Shown here: piece after piece, positions 47,211-59,300 of the stretch
Position numbering within the stretch: position 1 is the first letter of the stretch
Layout of the letters: each line of letters starts with the position of its first letter
From: Luzula sylvatica
Taxonomy: Eukaryota > Streptophyta > Magnoliopsida > Poales > Juncaceae
Length of the DNA: 64,000 bases
Assembly (NCBI GenBank): GCA_946800325.1
Contig: OX326961.1
Coordinates: 44,219,415 to 44,283,414, forward strand
Reading direction: 5' to 3'
Notes under the pieces: generated by a model
Seen by the model: only the letters and a program-made list of their open reading frames with translations
The model's database searches: none
What the model was told of the DNA's origin: nothing
Program-made: the position numbers and the translations under genes

Positions 47211-47392
47211 TCACACACAAATCCTACGCACAAACATACAACCAAATACACAAACATAAAATCCAACGCACAAATTCACAAACCAAATCGTAGCTCTAGA
47301 AATTCATAGCTTCGTCATCATCGCGCGGGTAAAACGGACATCCCAACATGCCCTAAAATTACAAGAGACACAAATTGTAATGACATGTTGAA

Positions 47393-47396
<4 letters not shown>

Positions 47397-47462
<66 letters not shown>
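47397..47462. repeat. (TA)n microsatellite
   Basis: An uninterrupted run of about 33 TA units inside the CACTA element, near the 3' end of its gene. Confidence 0.95.
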
Positions 47463-47465
<3 letters not shown>

Positions 47466-47466
47466 A

Positions 47467-49424
47467 TTAAATTGGAAGATATACCGTCCAATTATTCGTC
47501 TGCGAAGACGACGGGATGGGGCGGTACGGCCTCTGCTGTGACGAGGACGTCAGCTGATATATCGTCGGAGTGTGATGCGTTTGCTGCGACTGCATCCGAT
47601 CCATCTGGGACATGTTCATCGGCTGTCGAAGTGGAGACCTGATCAAGTTATGTAAGTCCGTCCCTACCGAATAATTCGTCCGTCCCGATCCGTCGTGCCG
47701 TGCTGCACCGGATCCTGCCGGAGATAATCCCGATCCTTGCCCCTTAAAAACATAGTATATTTTCAATATGAAACTAATTGAATATAAAATTATTTACAAT
47801 CAAAACCTTCTTACCTGCTGACGACTCTGCTGAGACATCAGATGAGTAATGTTACCCTGCATCGCCAACATGTGCTCCTCCATCCTAACACGCCTCTCTC
47901 TATCTTCTGCAGCTTGCATCTCAAGCCTCCTAGTCCTCTCTCTTTCCTCGGCGAGTTGACTCCGCAGCTCACCAATCTCTGCCGCTGGTACGTACGAGCT
48001 AGCTCCTCCTGTGCCCCAACTTGGTGTTATCGGTGTTTTATACGAATTCGGATCGACGATGGAATCAATCCCATAGAAGTGTCCGTGAGCCCTCCCTCCT
48101 GACACGGCCATCGAATCATGTGTGTTGTCTCCATGCTGCTCGAACCATTCCGGACCGTGCTTCTCCCTCATTCGTGCATCATACGCCATTTGTAAATAAA
48201 AAAATTCAAATACTCATATAATGAAATTTAAAATCAGACTTAAAATATAAGCAAATATATTACCATTATTGCCTTCGATTTCGCATCGACGTACTGAACT
48301 TCTCCTCCAGGAGCATGCTGCTTACGAACCTTGCCCCTCTTAAGTACATCAAGGAATCCGATTTTAGATCCCGGATTTTGCTCCTCCTGTTTGACAGTTC
48401 ATATATTAATATTAAATAGACCAAAAATTATTGACAAATTAGTACCATTTTCTTCTTGTGCGCGGCGAGAGAAATCGATCCGGCAGTGCTATGGCCTCTT
48501 TCGGAACTTTTATTTCTATTCATCTTGTTCCGAGCAGATGACTGTATCCATCGCGTATCGTTGATCCAAGTCTGCACCATATTAACCCACGCAACAGCCG
48601 TGCACCAAATCGGCTTGGACCGATTTATAGCCACATCCGACCGGATCCACCTCCTCTTGTCCGGTCCAAGAACCTATGTTGCATCATCTCGCGCACGTGT
48701 CGTGATGTGCCTCCAACGTTTTGCAGCCCAAGAATTTAAATGAATTTCGCATTGAACCTCATCATCGCCTGGAGCCCAGTGATAACGTTTCTACATTATT
48801 TATTTTCGAAAATTAAATATAATCAACCAAACTTAAAAATATTTCAAGAAATGAATGGAATTAATATAGATATACCATCATCTCGCCTATAACCATACGT
48901 CTGTTATCCTTGGGCCACAACGGCCAACGAATCCAACCCCCCACGTTGTAACACTTCAAAAAATAAGACAAGTCTCGAGGTGGTTTCGTGCAATAGTCAC
49001 CTGAATGAAGAAATCATATTACATTAGTATTCAAAAAATAAAAAATGCAATAATCAAATAATACATATTTACCTGGAATCGGAACCATAAACGTCTTCCC
49101 TGTCCGCACAAGTGGCAGTGTATGCTCGGTAATCTCGGAACAAATGTACCGTGAACGAGTGGGGCGTATCGGCAAGGCTCTCGCCTCGGCATCATCCTCT
49201 TCTGCTGCTGTATCTTGCTCGGTACTGTCATCGTCATCATCATCGTCATCATCCATGTTCAGGTCAATATTCGGCTCGATATTCGGCTCCTCGATATTCG
49301 CGTTATGCATGGAATCGTCCTGATATGGCCCCTCCATATTAGGCGCCTCCATATCGGGCTCCTCAGATCGAATAGCATGGTGACCACGTCCTCGTCCTCC
49401 GCGTCCTGTACGGGTACTTACCAT
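47467..49424 (-). pseudogene. CACTA accessory gene (plant transposase Ptta/En/Spm, 'Transposase_24'-like), broken
   Basis: Exons by eye, minus strand: 49424-49073, 49000-48876, 48790-48446, 48386-48264, 48189-47815, 47742-47467. The first exon is acidic (runs of Asp) after MVSTRTGRGGRGRG. Later exons contain WPKDNRRMVIGEM, NRNKSSERGHSTAGSISL and MREKHGPEWFEQHG. These are motifs of the plant En/Spm accessory protein that binds subterminal repeats, not of the DDE transposase. Two lesions: a TAG at 48674-48676 in exon 3, and loss of the acceptor before 48189 (TTACAA where TTACAG is expected). The last exon may be incomplete. Confidence 0.7.
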
Positions 49425-50157
49425 GATCTAAAAAATAAAAAAATTTAAATCATGGTATTCGAAACCAAATTATATATTCTTAAATTATTATGAACGAAAT
49501 TATATCATTATTCATATAAAAATAATTCATATTTAAAAAATATATAAAATTTTACAATATTATCCTTTACTATTTCGTTATTTGACCTTAACCTAAATCC
49601 TAAACTAAACCAACTCATACTACCACAATTATTTTATACTCTAATACAAACAAGATAAACAAATTTAAATCATTAAGCTTAGTCCAAAGAAATCTTCCGA
49701 AAAATTAAATCGTCTCCTCTTCTCGCCTCATCTATCCTCACTTCCAAAAAAGTAGACTCCTTCTCGATTCCACAAATTTACCGAATATATCCCTGCCACA
49801 TTTGAAAATAAAAATTAACCCTAAATTTTTATTATTTCTAACATACAACAAATATAAAGATTACCAAAAACGTCCAGAAATTGAACTTGCAAATTTGAAA
49901 ATGTCCTTATATCCTGTCAGATTTGAACCTGCAAATTCGAAAACACAATAATTTTTAACTTCTAAAATGTCCAGAAATTTTCAATGTCCAAAAATTTTAC
50001 ATTACCAAAAAAAATTCGAAACCAATTAATTGAAACAATTCTGATTTCTCCAAAAATTCGACAAAACAAGTTGATTTGGATTTCTGATTTCTGAAAAAAT
50101 TCGAAAACAAATAATATTTTGATTTAAATTTGAAAAAAATACTTCAGCAGAGAGGTA

Positions 50158-50182
50158 GGGGGGGGGGGGGGGGGGGGGGGGG
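50158..50182. repeat. Poly-G tract of about 25 G
   Basis: An uninterrupted G-run at the inner edge of the right subterminal repeats of the CACTA element, followed by further G-rich runs. It is a likely G-quadruplex former and a hotspot for sequencing length errors. Confidence 0.85.
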
Positions 50183-50582
50183 ATTTGGGGCTGCTGAGAG
50201 AAGGGGGTGAGGGCAAAGGGGGAAAAAGTTAGAGTAATGGGGGTCGGGCAGCTGCAACAATCTATTGGGGCGGGCAGACACTGAAGTTAGGGATGGGCGG
50301 ACCCAATAAAAGGGCGACCCAAAAGGGATATTGGGGCGGGCTGGCTTATAGGGGCGGGCAGACCCAGGAGGTAGGGACGGGCCGACCCAATAAGAGGGCG
50401 ACCCAAAAGCGATATGGGGGCGGTAAAGCGCTGTTGGGGCGGGCTGACCCAATAATTCGAATTATCAGGGTCGGCCTGACCCTGTTTCAACTGACCCAAC
50501 AGGTTTATTGGGGCTGGCCGACCAATAATGACCATATTTTAGGGGCGGCCCGACCCTAAAAAGCAAATGTGTGGTAGTGTTT

Positions 50583-51797
50583 CCATGACTTAAATATCAT
50601 GAGGGATCATGACATTCATGTTTAATAATTCGTGACATAATCATATTATATCACTATCACAAGATTTTCAACATGCATATGATTTATTTAGGGAGACTAA
50701 TTATTCTAAATAATTAATTATCTAATATGCTAGTATGATATAATTAATTGATTAGAGATAAAGATAGGCCTAAAGGTATGTATATCTCATATACACATTT
50801 TCAAACAGAAAACTGCATACACCCTTTCAGTAATCTGTCAGAACGAAAATGGTAAATTCCTCTGACAGAACATCAACTAACACGAAAGTTGTAGATAATC
50901 TTATTATCTTTCCAACCCAATTTGGCACAGCCCAATTGGAGTTCGGACCCGAACGTTACGGCAGTTTTACTGACTACATGTCAAACTGTCGCACCCTTTC
51001 GGTATTTCATTAGAACGACACTGATACTTCGCTCAAATGAAATATATTACAACATGAAAGTTCTAGATAATCTCATTATCTAACTAACCCAATTTGAACC
51101 ATTCACATCGGAGTTTCCTACTGAAAGTTATACCAGTTTTAGTAAAATACGGACAAACGAAAAGGTAAGTATATCCAATAGACACCTTTTCAACCAGAAA
51201 ACTACAGACACCTTTTCAGTATTCTGTTGAAACGAAAATATTAAGTTATTCCAACCGACTTTGAACATGAACGAAAGTTCTAGATAATCTTATTATCTAA
51301 CTAACCCAATTGGATTGAATTCAGTGGGAGTTTCGATACGACATATATGGACGTTTTAGTCTCTGTATGTCAAACAGTCGCACCCTTTCAGTATTCCATA
51401 AAAACGACACTGATAATTCGTTCAAATGAAAAAACGTTCTGTATCAAAGTCATAGATAATCTCATTATCTAACTACGCCAATTTGATCCAATCAAGTTGG
51501 AGTTTCCCACTGAAAATGATCTTAGTTTTACTCACTGTTTCGTATTCTAATTTTCTGCAGATTTTGCCGTTTCTTCCGTTTTCGCTCGTTTCCGAAACGA
51601 TAAATCATGAAACCTTTTCACGATAATTCCTAGATACTCTCAATCAACTTTTGATTGATCTCTAGTGAATTCTACTTGTGATTTTTAACGAAATTGGAAT
51701 CTCTATATCTATCATCATGCAAACGGGTACGAACTTTGATAACCCGTGCGTATATCGAATATACGACTATGATTCGACTCTCGAATCGATGGCGATC
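50583..51797 (-). other. 5' part of the leader of Y with four GATAAT palindromes
   Basis: Non-coding. AGATAATCTTATTATCT or its CTC variant occurs at 50893-50909, 51065-51081, 51282-51298 and 51454-51470. Each lies in a diverged repeat of about 170-200 bp that also contains CCAATT and GAAAGTT. The same module makes up part of the Y LTR, so the LTR array continues into the leader. Confidence 0.65.
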
Positions 51798-51809
51798 GCT
51801 CTGATACCA
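51798..51809 (-). other. Primer binding site of Y
   Basis: The minus strand reads TGGTATCAGAGC, the standard copia site complementary to the 3' end of initiator tRNA-Met, one base after the LTR. Confidence 0.85.
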
Positions 51810-51810
51810 C

Positions 51811-52888
51811 TGTTGGGAATTCGTCCGACCCCGGGCCCGCGCAACGGATATGAAGGCCCGGTCCGGTTCCCTAAATCCAAGATCACGCCATGACTTCGAG
51901 GGTACGATGCAAAATAGGATAGACGATTACCAGCGTGAAATTGATCACGCACGACGGGTTGATCGCTCGCATCCTTCTCTTCCTTCGGTGTCACGTTGGT
52001 GACTAGCCCGTACGTCCCATACCGCATGTCTCCCACCGTCTTGACACGCCTCGGGTTGTCTTCGTGCGTTCCGTGCCCGCATGCTTCCACAGCCCGTTAC
52101 TCGATTCGCTCGTTTCCGTCTTCGGCAGATTTCGTTCCTCCGAATCGATCACAACCGAAAGAGCCCCATATGTTGCTCCTCTATGTGTATCCACCTTGAA
52201 TCGTAAGACGTCGGTCGCGGGTGCAACTGCCTAGACGAAGCACCGGCGAACTTGCTCGATCGATTGATTCTCTTCTCCGAAAAAACTGTTTTTCTCGGTT
52301 CTCTCTCTTTACACCCTTTCACTCAATAGAAAGATGTCTCTCAATATTTCTGAAATATTCTGAATATTCTGAATGAATTCATATCTGGATTGACCAGAGA
52401 GAGAGAGAGAGAGAGAAACATCCTATTCATATCACATAGGATTAGGATTGGGCAAAAGACATGTATATGCAATATACACTCTTTCACACAGAAAGTTGCA
52501 TGAATCTGTCCAGTATTTTGTCCATATGAAATTGGTAAATTTCTCTGACAGAAAATCAACCAACACGAAAGTTAGATAATCTTATTATCTACACGACCCA
52601 ATTTGGCGTGGCCCAATTGGAGTTCGTATGCAAAAGTTATGACTGTTTTACTAACTGTATGTCATACTGTTGCACCCTTTCGGTATTTTATAGAAACGAC
52701 ACTGATACTTCGTTCATATGAAATATATTTCTACATGAAGGTTGTAGATAATCTTATTATATATCTAACCCAATTTGAACCATTCAAATTGGATTTTCCT
52801 ACTGAAAGATATGACCACGAATGTACGCTTACATTCGTTTATCCTTGTGTACACTTTTACGGTTGATCCTGAAACTGTATTTCCTTCA
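51811..52888 (-). repeat. 5' LTR of copia Y
   Basis: Same length and almost the same sequence as 41977-43054. It carries the palindromes at 52574-52590 and (degenerate) 52746-52762. The TATA box of the 3' LTR is changed by one base here (plus strand TATTCATA at 52424-52431 instead of TATTTATA), which may weaken its promoter. Confidence 0.88.
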
Positions 52889-52893
52889 TAGCT

Positions 52894-55169
52894 TGTGTAC
52901 TAGATTCTGGTTCACCATCCAATGGTAACTCAGAATCTTGTTCCATATCAACTTGTTCACTTTGTGGTTCTCGAATTTCTTCGAGATCAATTTTACTCCC
53001 ACTGGCTTGACGATCTAGGAATTCCTTCTCTAAGAAGTGTCCTCGTCGAGCCACGAAAACCTTGTTTTCGCCAGGCAAGTAAAAGTAGTATCCTCTTGTT
53101 TCCTGAGGATACCCCACAAACAAACACTTGTCTGATCTTGGCTCGAGTTTTTCCGTCAATAGTCTTTTGACGTATACCTCGCAGCCCCAAATCTTAAAAT
53201 AAGACAATAATGGCACCTTGCCATGCCATAATTCATATGGTGTCTTTTCAACAGATTTGGACGGAACTTTATTCAGTATATGAGCGGCCGTTTGAAGCGC
53301 GAAACCCCAAAATGACTTTGGCAACTCCGTTCGACTCATCATCGAGCGAACCATGTCTAACAAGGTCCGAATCCTCCTCTCAGACACTCCATTCCATTGG
53401 GGTGTACCGGGTGGAGTCCATTGTGATACTATACCACAATCTCGAAGATAGTCCTCAAACTCATAGCTCAAGTATTCGCCACCTCGATCCGATCGAATGG
53501 CTTTTACGTTCTTGCCCAGTTGAAGTTCTACTTCGTGTTGAAACTCTTTGAATTTCTCAAAAGTTTCACTTTTGTGACGCATTAAGTATAGATAACCATA
53601 TCTACTATAATCGTCAGTAAAAGTCACAAAGTAGCGATACCCATTTCTAGCCTCGACACTCATCGGTCCACATACATCGGAATGTATGAGGGCCAAAACA
53701 TCTTTCGATCTTTCTCCTTTCTTGGAGAAAGGTGTCTTTGTCATCTTACCCATCAAACAAGATTCGCAATTTTCTATTGACTCTAAGTCAAAAGAATCAA
53801 GCACTCCATCATTTTGGAGTCTAGCAATGCGTTTCTCGTTTATGTGTCCGAGACGACAATGCCATGAGTATGTTTCATTAGTTTGAGTAGTATTTGTGTT
53901 ATAAATGGACTGATTATTGTTGTTATTTTCTAAATCCAAGACATATAGACCATTTTCAACTAGAACATTACTAAAGAAAATGTCATTCTTGCGAATAAAA
54001 CAATCATTAGTACCAATAACTAATTCATATCCATCCGCAATAAGTCTCGAAACAGAAATAATACTCCTACTCAAAGTAGGTACATAACAACAATTATCCA
54101 AAACTAAAATAAGTCTATTTGGCAAAGTTAAATCATACGTCCCTTCGGCTAATGCTGCTACTCGAGCTCCATTCCCGACGTGTAAATCAACTTCTCCACG
54201 AATCAACGATCTTCTACTTCTTAGGCCCAGCATATTATTACAAATATGAGTCCCGCATCCAGTGTCCAACACCCATGATGATGAAGTAAAGAAATAAGAT
54301 TCGATAACGAAAATACCTGATGCCGATGTGTCCAAGGAAGCGGTCTTTTGCTTGCTCTCCCTCAGGAAGATCTCGCAATCACGCTTCCAATGCCCCTCCT
54401 TGAGGCAGTGGAAACACTTCTTGTCATCCTTGGCTTTCTTGCCCACAGACTTAGGCGCAACCTTGTTGCCCTTTGCCTTCCTCTTCTTGTTTTTGTTCCC
54501 ATTGCTTGGACTCTTCCCTTCAACCACCAATACTTCCGAAGTCCTAGACTTCATGTGCCGCGGTTTCATGTCACCTTCGAATGTTCTGAGCATTCCGATA
54601 AGCTGGGGAATGCTCCTTTTCATGTCTGACATGTGAAAATGCGAAATGAACGAATCGAAACTCGGTGGAAGTGACAACATGATCAAATCAGTTTGTAACT
54701 CCACCTCGAATTTCATGCCAAGCCTCTCAAGGTGATCGAAATACCCTTTCATCTTGAGAAGGTGCGAGCTAACGGGCGTACCATCTTGCATCTTGCATTG
54801 CGTCGCATTGCCAAGAGCTTGATACTTCTCCACCCTTGCTTGAACCTGAAACATCTCCCTGAGCTGTTTCATAATCTCGTATGCATCCTGTTTCTCAAAT
54901 TGGATTTGATATTCAGGAGTCATAGTAGCCAACATGAGGCATGTGACATCATTCGAATCGTCCAACATGGTCGTATGTTCGAATACATCATCCTCAGTTG
55001 CTTTATCCCCTGACACGGGAGGGAGAGGCGTCTCCAAGACATGTGCCTTTCCTTCCTGTTTCAGAACGAATCCCAGATTCCTCTGCCAGTCGAGAAAGTT
55101 CTTTCCGTTCATTCGTTCCTTTTCCAAAATGGAACACAAACTAAAGCGGTTGTTACTTGGTAAAGCCAT
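52894..55169 (-). CDS. Copia X gag-protease-integrase, cut by Y
   Basis: An open frame of about 758 codons from the ATG at 55169 (MALPSNNRFSLCSILEKERM) to the Y insertion; the last 12 codons to 52857 lie in Y's LTR. Order: UBN2-type gag (1-205), basic linker, CCHC knuckle C252-C265 (CFHCLKEGHWKRDC), aspartic protease DTG 302-304 (SSWVLDTGCGTH), GAG-pre-integrase HCRLGH 437-442, and integrase core with D498, D561 and E597 in DD35E spacing. No internal stop is seen, so this half has stayed open since insertion. RT and RNase H are at 40304-41971. Confidence 0.88.
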
Positions 55170-56550
55170 GAATTCTACAATTTTGAAAAACAGTGTAATT
55201 AATAACGTGGTCTTTCATATATTAAAATTCATTTTAAACAACTTGAAATACCCATTATTTTATCATTTCAAATAGCCCCCACTATTGAAACGGAGATTTG
55301 ATACCTGAAATCTCGTAATGGACAAGATCCCTATTTAGCGTATCTCTAAGGTGACGAAGGACAATCACTTAGAAAATACGTTACGTTGGGTAGGACAATG
55401 TCCAATCATCTCCAAGACGATTCTTGCTTTGTTCGTGGGGACCGGTATTGAGTCCAACTCAAAACCAGTGTGTGTGTACCTCACTCCTTGCCCCAAATCC
55501 TAGCCTAGCTAGCGAATTGGTCAAGTCCAAACCACAAGTGGAGTATCATTCAATTAGCGAATTGACATGCCAGACGAAGGCCATGCAACACGTCAATTCC
55601 TAATCAATGCATACCTTCCATGCTACGTACGTGTAAATCTGTGCCAGACGAAGGCCATGCAACAGAAATAAACAAATACTAGTCTTGAAGGTTCCACTTT
55701 GGGAGGCAAATAACTTGATAATTACGTGGGAGGATTTTCTTTTTAATAAAAATCATTTATTTTATTCATTCACAAAAAAAAAAAATATTTCGGTATAGCA
55801 TATTGGCCTTTTAGTTTTATGAGCAATCATAAAACCCTAAAATCTCAACCCTAAAACCCAAGATGATCTCTTGCTTTTCTTGAAGATCCAATCTTCGTGT
55901 CGTGTCGTCTTGCCTTGAAGGTCCCTCTTCAAAACTAAACTATTTTATTTTATTACAACTTTGGAAGACTCACCGGTCCCCACATAATTAAATAAAATAC
56001 AATTTGGAAAGCTCACTGGCCCCCACACAACACACATACAAGCATTCACAGACAATCATCCCCGTTTTAGGCTATATGCTATACCAAATCGAATTTATAA
56101 ATTGGAAAATTTAAATTATTGGGCATTTTTGACAGAAAAAAAATTTGGTTGTCCAGAATTTTGTTTGTTCGAACGCACGACAGAAAAAAAAATTTTCAGT
56201 TCGTTCGAACGCGTGACAGAAAAATTTTCACCTCAGGTTCGTTCGAACGCAACTCCAAGTTCGTTCGAACTAACCCTAGGTTTCGTTCAGTCCGTTCGAA
56301 CGAACCGTTAATCTGTCAATTTTCTGAAAACCTGATTTCTTTGTCGTTTTGTTCCGAAAATCCAATTTTCAACAGATCCAATCTGTTTAACACTTTAATA
56401 GCATCAAATATCCAATAATTGATTTATTAAAGGTCTTCTTATCATATATATTTGATCAATTTTGTGTAATTTTACAATTTAGCCCAAAAATTCTAAAATT
56501 TCCTAAATTCGAATTAAAACATCGATTTTCGATGGTTTTAATGAGCGATT
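55170..56550 (-). other. Leader of X with two GGCC hairpins and CGTTCGAACG palindromes
   Basis: Non-coding leader between the primer site and gag. CCAGACGAAGGCCATGCAA (plus-strand spelling) occurs at 55572-55590, closed by GAATTGACATG/CACGTCAATTC (10 of 11 pairs), and at 55644-55662, with a weaker CTG/CAG closure. Nearer the LTR, at 56160-56310, about five CGTTCGAACG-type palindromes continue the array of the LTR, with TTTTC-rich spacers. Confidence 0.65.
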
Positions 56551-56562
56551 GCTCTGATACCA
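56551..56562 (-). other. Primer binding site of X
   Basis: The minus strand reads TGGTATCAGAGC, one base inside the LTR end at 56564. It is the typical initiator tRNA-Met site of copia elements. Confidence 0.85.
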
Positions 56563-56563
56563 C

Positions 56564-57079
56564 TGTAGGATTACGCACACGTTTATCAAAGTGTGCAGCG
56601 GAATTAGTTTCGCATGCGTAACCTAATTCTACCGGGATCACGCTCTAAAACCATCCAAAAAGGAAGAGTTGGATAAAATTACCTCGTACAAGTTAGTACG
56701 TGTCGATTTCTTCTCCAAATCCGTGAACCTTCTCCAAGGAGTGCTCGTGCAATCCCTCTACTCGTGTCCACCTCGATTTCGTCGGATCGGAATCGCCAAC
56801 GTCGTTCTAGTCGCCGTCACGATCGATTCTCTCAAGATCTTTGCTCCAATCTCCCTCTCAATCTCTTTAGTTCTAATCTAAAATTCTGTGGAAGAAGGAA
56901 AGAGAAACGGCGGCTCAAAACCCTAAAACTCGAAATTAGCTTAGGTTAAAACGAAATCAGAATTCTATATGTATAGGAATTAAGTCAGTTCGAACGCACC
57001 TAAATGGTTCGTTCGAACGAACCTAATTCTGACTGCAGAATTGACTATTTATATAAATTCTTCCAAGTTAATTCTTGAA
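56564..57079 (-). repeat. 5' LTR of copia X, slightly truncated
   Basis: It ends CCTACA (minus strand) next to the primer site and matches the 3' LTR at 38368-39002. Two differences stand out: a 108-bp shorter palindrome array (one CGTTCGAACG module near 56985-57030 instead of several) and loss of the outermost about 18 bases, where unrelated sequence begins at 57080. Confidence 0.8.
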
Positions 57080-59300
57080 AACTCGAAATTTAAGCGTCGT
57101 TTATTTCTTAATTTGAGTAATTCAACAATGTATTATTTCTTCCTAAACTTAGCAAAATGGCAAGTTAGGGTATCGATCCACAGGGAGATTACGGTAATTC
57201 TAGAGTTTAATGTTTAAATGCAACTTTTATAGGTCCAAAAATTCTCTTAATTTGTAAACAAGAAGATCAATAGGTAATAAGACTATGTTCTGAATTTCAG
57301 ATCTTTTTATCAATCAAAATAATTTCTAAAATTCCTCAAACAAAGAGTATTCAAAAATCAGATCACAGAAAAGTATCAACTCTAACAATTTTTATAGCTC
57401 AATTCACAACTCCAAATTATTTGAAACTTTTATCACAGATCAATAATCAAACAAACAAGACATAATAATTTTTATAGATTTTTATATGCAATAATCGATT
57501 AACTAAAAATGCAAGACTTATTACTGGACAGAAAACACAGAGATTCAGATCTTAGAATTTAAAAATCAATAACAAATCAGAAAATGCATAAAATGACATG
57601 AACTAAATTCCTAAACAAACTAGATAATGTCAAGATTCAGAATCACATTTGTATGGATTTTAATCAGACGTAAAACTATTTTTAAACTAATTAATGAAAC
57701 TGATCAGAGAATAAGCAGATTTATAATAACTAAACTTGAATTCAATCACAAACTTCGCACAAACAAACAAATAACAAGTAAAAGGGGGGATTCAAAGATT
57801 GAAACAAGATCTAAACTTAAACAAAACTGGATCTAAACAAGCTTGAAACAAAAGTTCTAAAATATCAAAAATGTCCAACATGAAAAGAAAGTACCCAAAC
57901 TGAGAATGGAGGTCGATGATGGATCTGTAGAGCTTCTATGGTCTGTTGTCACCCCAGTGAAGCTCTCAGAGAGTGGAGATGGATGTGGTGATGATCTGGC
58001 TAGCTCCTATGATCTTTTGTCACCCCAATGAAACTGCCAGGAGGGAGATGAGAAGCTTGTAGGTCGTCAATGGCGATGCCGATCCTGTCACGAAGCCAAA
58101 ACCGAGAAAGATTGAGTCTTGAGCTTGAATCGATGCAATTGAGTGTCTAGAAGGCTTCAATGGGTGGGTAATATGGTGTAGAGAGGTGGAATTTGATTGG
58201 AAATGGACTGAGAATGGGTATTGGATCAGAGCTTGGCTGAGTTGAGGTGATTCTGAGAAAGCTCGAAGAATCAAGCTCAAGCAGCAATGGTGGAGGTGAA
58301 AGAGAGTATCAGTGAGGGCGAGAGAGAAGAGAGAGAGGGCCAAAAGGCCGCTCGAAAGGGGTTGTTTGAGGAGTGACTCTCGGGGTTCTTTTGTAGCCAC
58401 TGTTTGGACTGGATGGATCGTTTTTACTCGAACTTGAGAGGAGAGAGAGGTGGTGGAGGGTCCCAGGGTGGTTACGACGCGGCTAGGAGAGAGAAATAGG
58501 CAGTTTAAAGCTCGTACGATTGAGATCCACGTCGTAACAGCCATGGCGCTGTATTTTGGAAGAGACGAGTTCGTCTCCAGTGATATTCCAGGGTAAAATT
58601 GCAGAGCAAGTTTTCTTCGTTATCTCTTTAATCAATTGCAAACTTCAGAGATCAGTGTCGTAAGAAATGGAGAGGAGAAGAGGCTCAATGGAGCCAAATG
58701 AATCCGTTTGAACGGCTTTTTGAGATCTTCTGTGGCGATTGATATGCTGAGATCGTATAACAGAGTTACTTGAGAGGGAGACCTGGTTTTTAGTGCGGTT
58801 CACGTGACCTTGATGCCACAGAGGATCAGAGAGAGTTGAGCAGGGAGTCATGTGGCCTTTGGTGAACTGGGTCACTGTTGACCCATTTGTGGCCTTTGGT
58901 GCAGCGAATGGGGTTTGTGGGTCGTCAGGATTTGCTGCTTGCTTTCTATGTAACGGGTCTTCTGAAGAGGAAATGTGACCCGTTTCACCAGAGATTCTGC
59001 GACTTTTTCGTCCTTCCAACAAATGGCATGATATTTATATCCAAATTGCTCGTCTCGACGAGACGAATCCAGCCATGGGGTTTATTTGTCGAAATATGGC
59101 CTTTTTTACCTGAAATAAACATAAATTAATCATTAAAGTATTTTCCTCAAGAATTGTTGAATATAAAGATTATAGCATGTTTTAATGTTTATTTAACATT
59201 ATTTTGCATGGTTTTAAACCCTAAAAATGTGCTTAATTATGCTCATTACAAACCCCCACACTTAAACCATACTTGTCCTCAAGTATATTGAATTACTTTT
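57080..59300. other. Unassigned repeat-like region, no supported gene
   Basis: It abuts the broken end of X. It contains GGGTATCGATCCACAGGGAG near 57168 and ends with CCCCCACACTTAAACCATAC near 59256. Both phrases look like those around the ends of non-autonomous plant LTR elements, but I cannot define LTRs. A diverged internal repeat (TATGATCTTTTGTCACCCCA and TATGGTCTGTTGTCACCCCA) lies at 57930-58035. The 174-codon minus-strand frame at 58020-58544 is Ser/Leu-rich with no domain and is not called. Confidence 0.35.

Larger units (their letters stand above)
46305..50579 (-). mobile_element. CACTA (En/Spm) transposon inserted in the leader of Y
   Basis: The ends are CACTACAACACAT at the left and ATGTGTGGTAGTG at the right (12 of 13 complementary). 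The 3-bp duplication TTT is at 46302-46304 and 50580-50582. Both subterminal regions are crowded with GGGGCGGGCCGACCC-type motifs in both orientations (46320-46610 and 50270-50560), the usual binding array for the second En/Spm protein. It is 4,275 bp. It carries one degraded accessory gene and no TNPD-type transposase, so it is non-autonomous. Confidence 0.9.
41977..52888 (-). mobile_element. Ty1/copia-type retrotransposon Y inserted in X pol
   Basis: Two LTRs of equal length (1,078 bp) bound the element: 41977-43054 and 51811-52888. The target duplication TAGCT is at 41972-41976 and 52889-52893. The Met-type primer site (51798-51809) and a purine tract next to 43054 give the minus orientation. 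The internal coding region is heavily decayed, and the leader is split by a CACTA transposon at 46305-50579. The insertion separates integrase from reverse transcriptase of X. Confidence 0.9.
38368..57079 (-). mobile_element. Ty1/copia retrotransposon X, carrying nested Y
   Basis: Minus-strand order: 5' LTR (57079-56564, about 18 nt short at its outer end), Met-type primer site, leader (56550-55170), gag-pol (55169-52894), then insertion Y, the rest of pol (41971-40304), long 3' UTR, polypurine tract and 3' LTR (39002-38368). The gene order gag-protease-integrase-RT-RNase H is copia-type. Without Y it is about 7.8 kb. One frameshift and one stop in the RT/RNase H part plus the Y insertion make it inactive. 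Confidence 0.85.

Noticed and set aside
47800..49424. Host gene on the minus strand
   Set aside because: It lies wholly between CACTA ends with a TTT target duplication, and its motifs are those of the En/Spm accessory protein.
58020..58544. 174-codon minus-strand ORF as a gene
   Set aside because: Ser/Leu-rich composition without motifs, located in repeat-like DNA, with no splice or promoter signals I could support.
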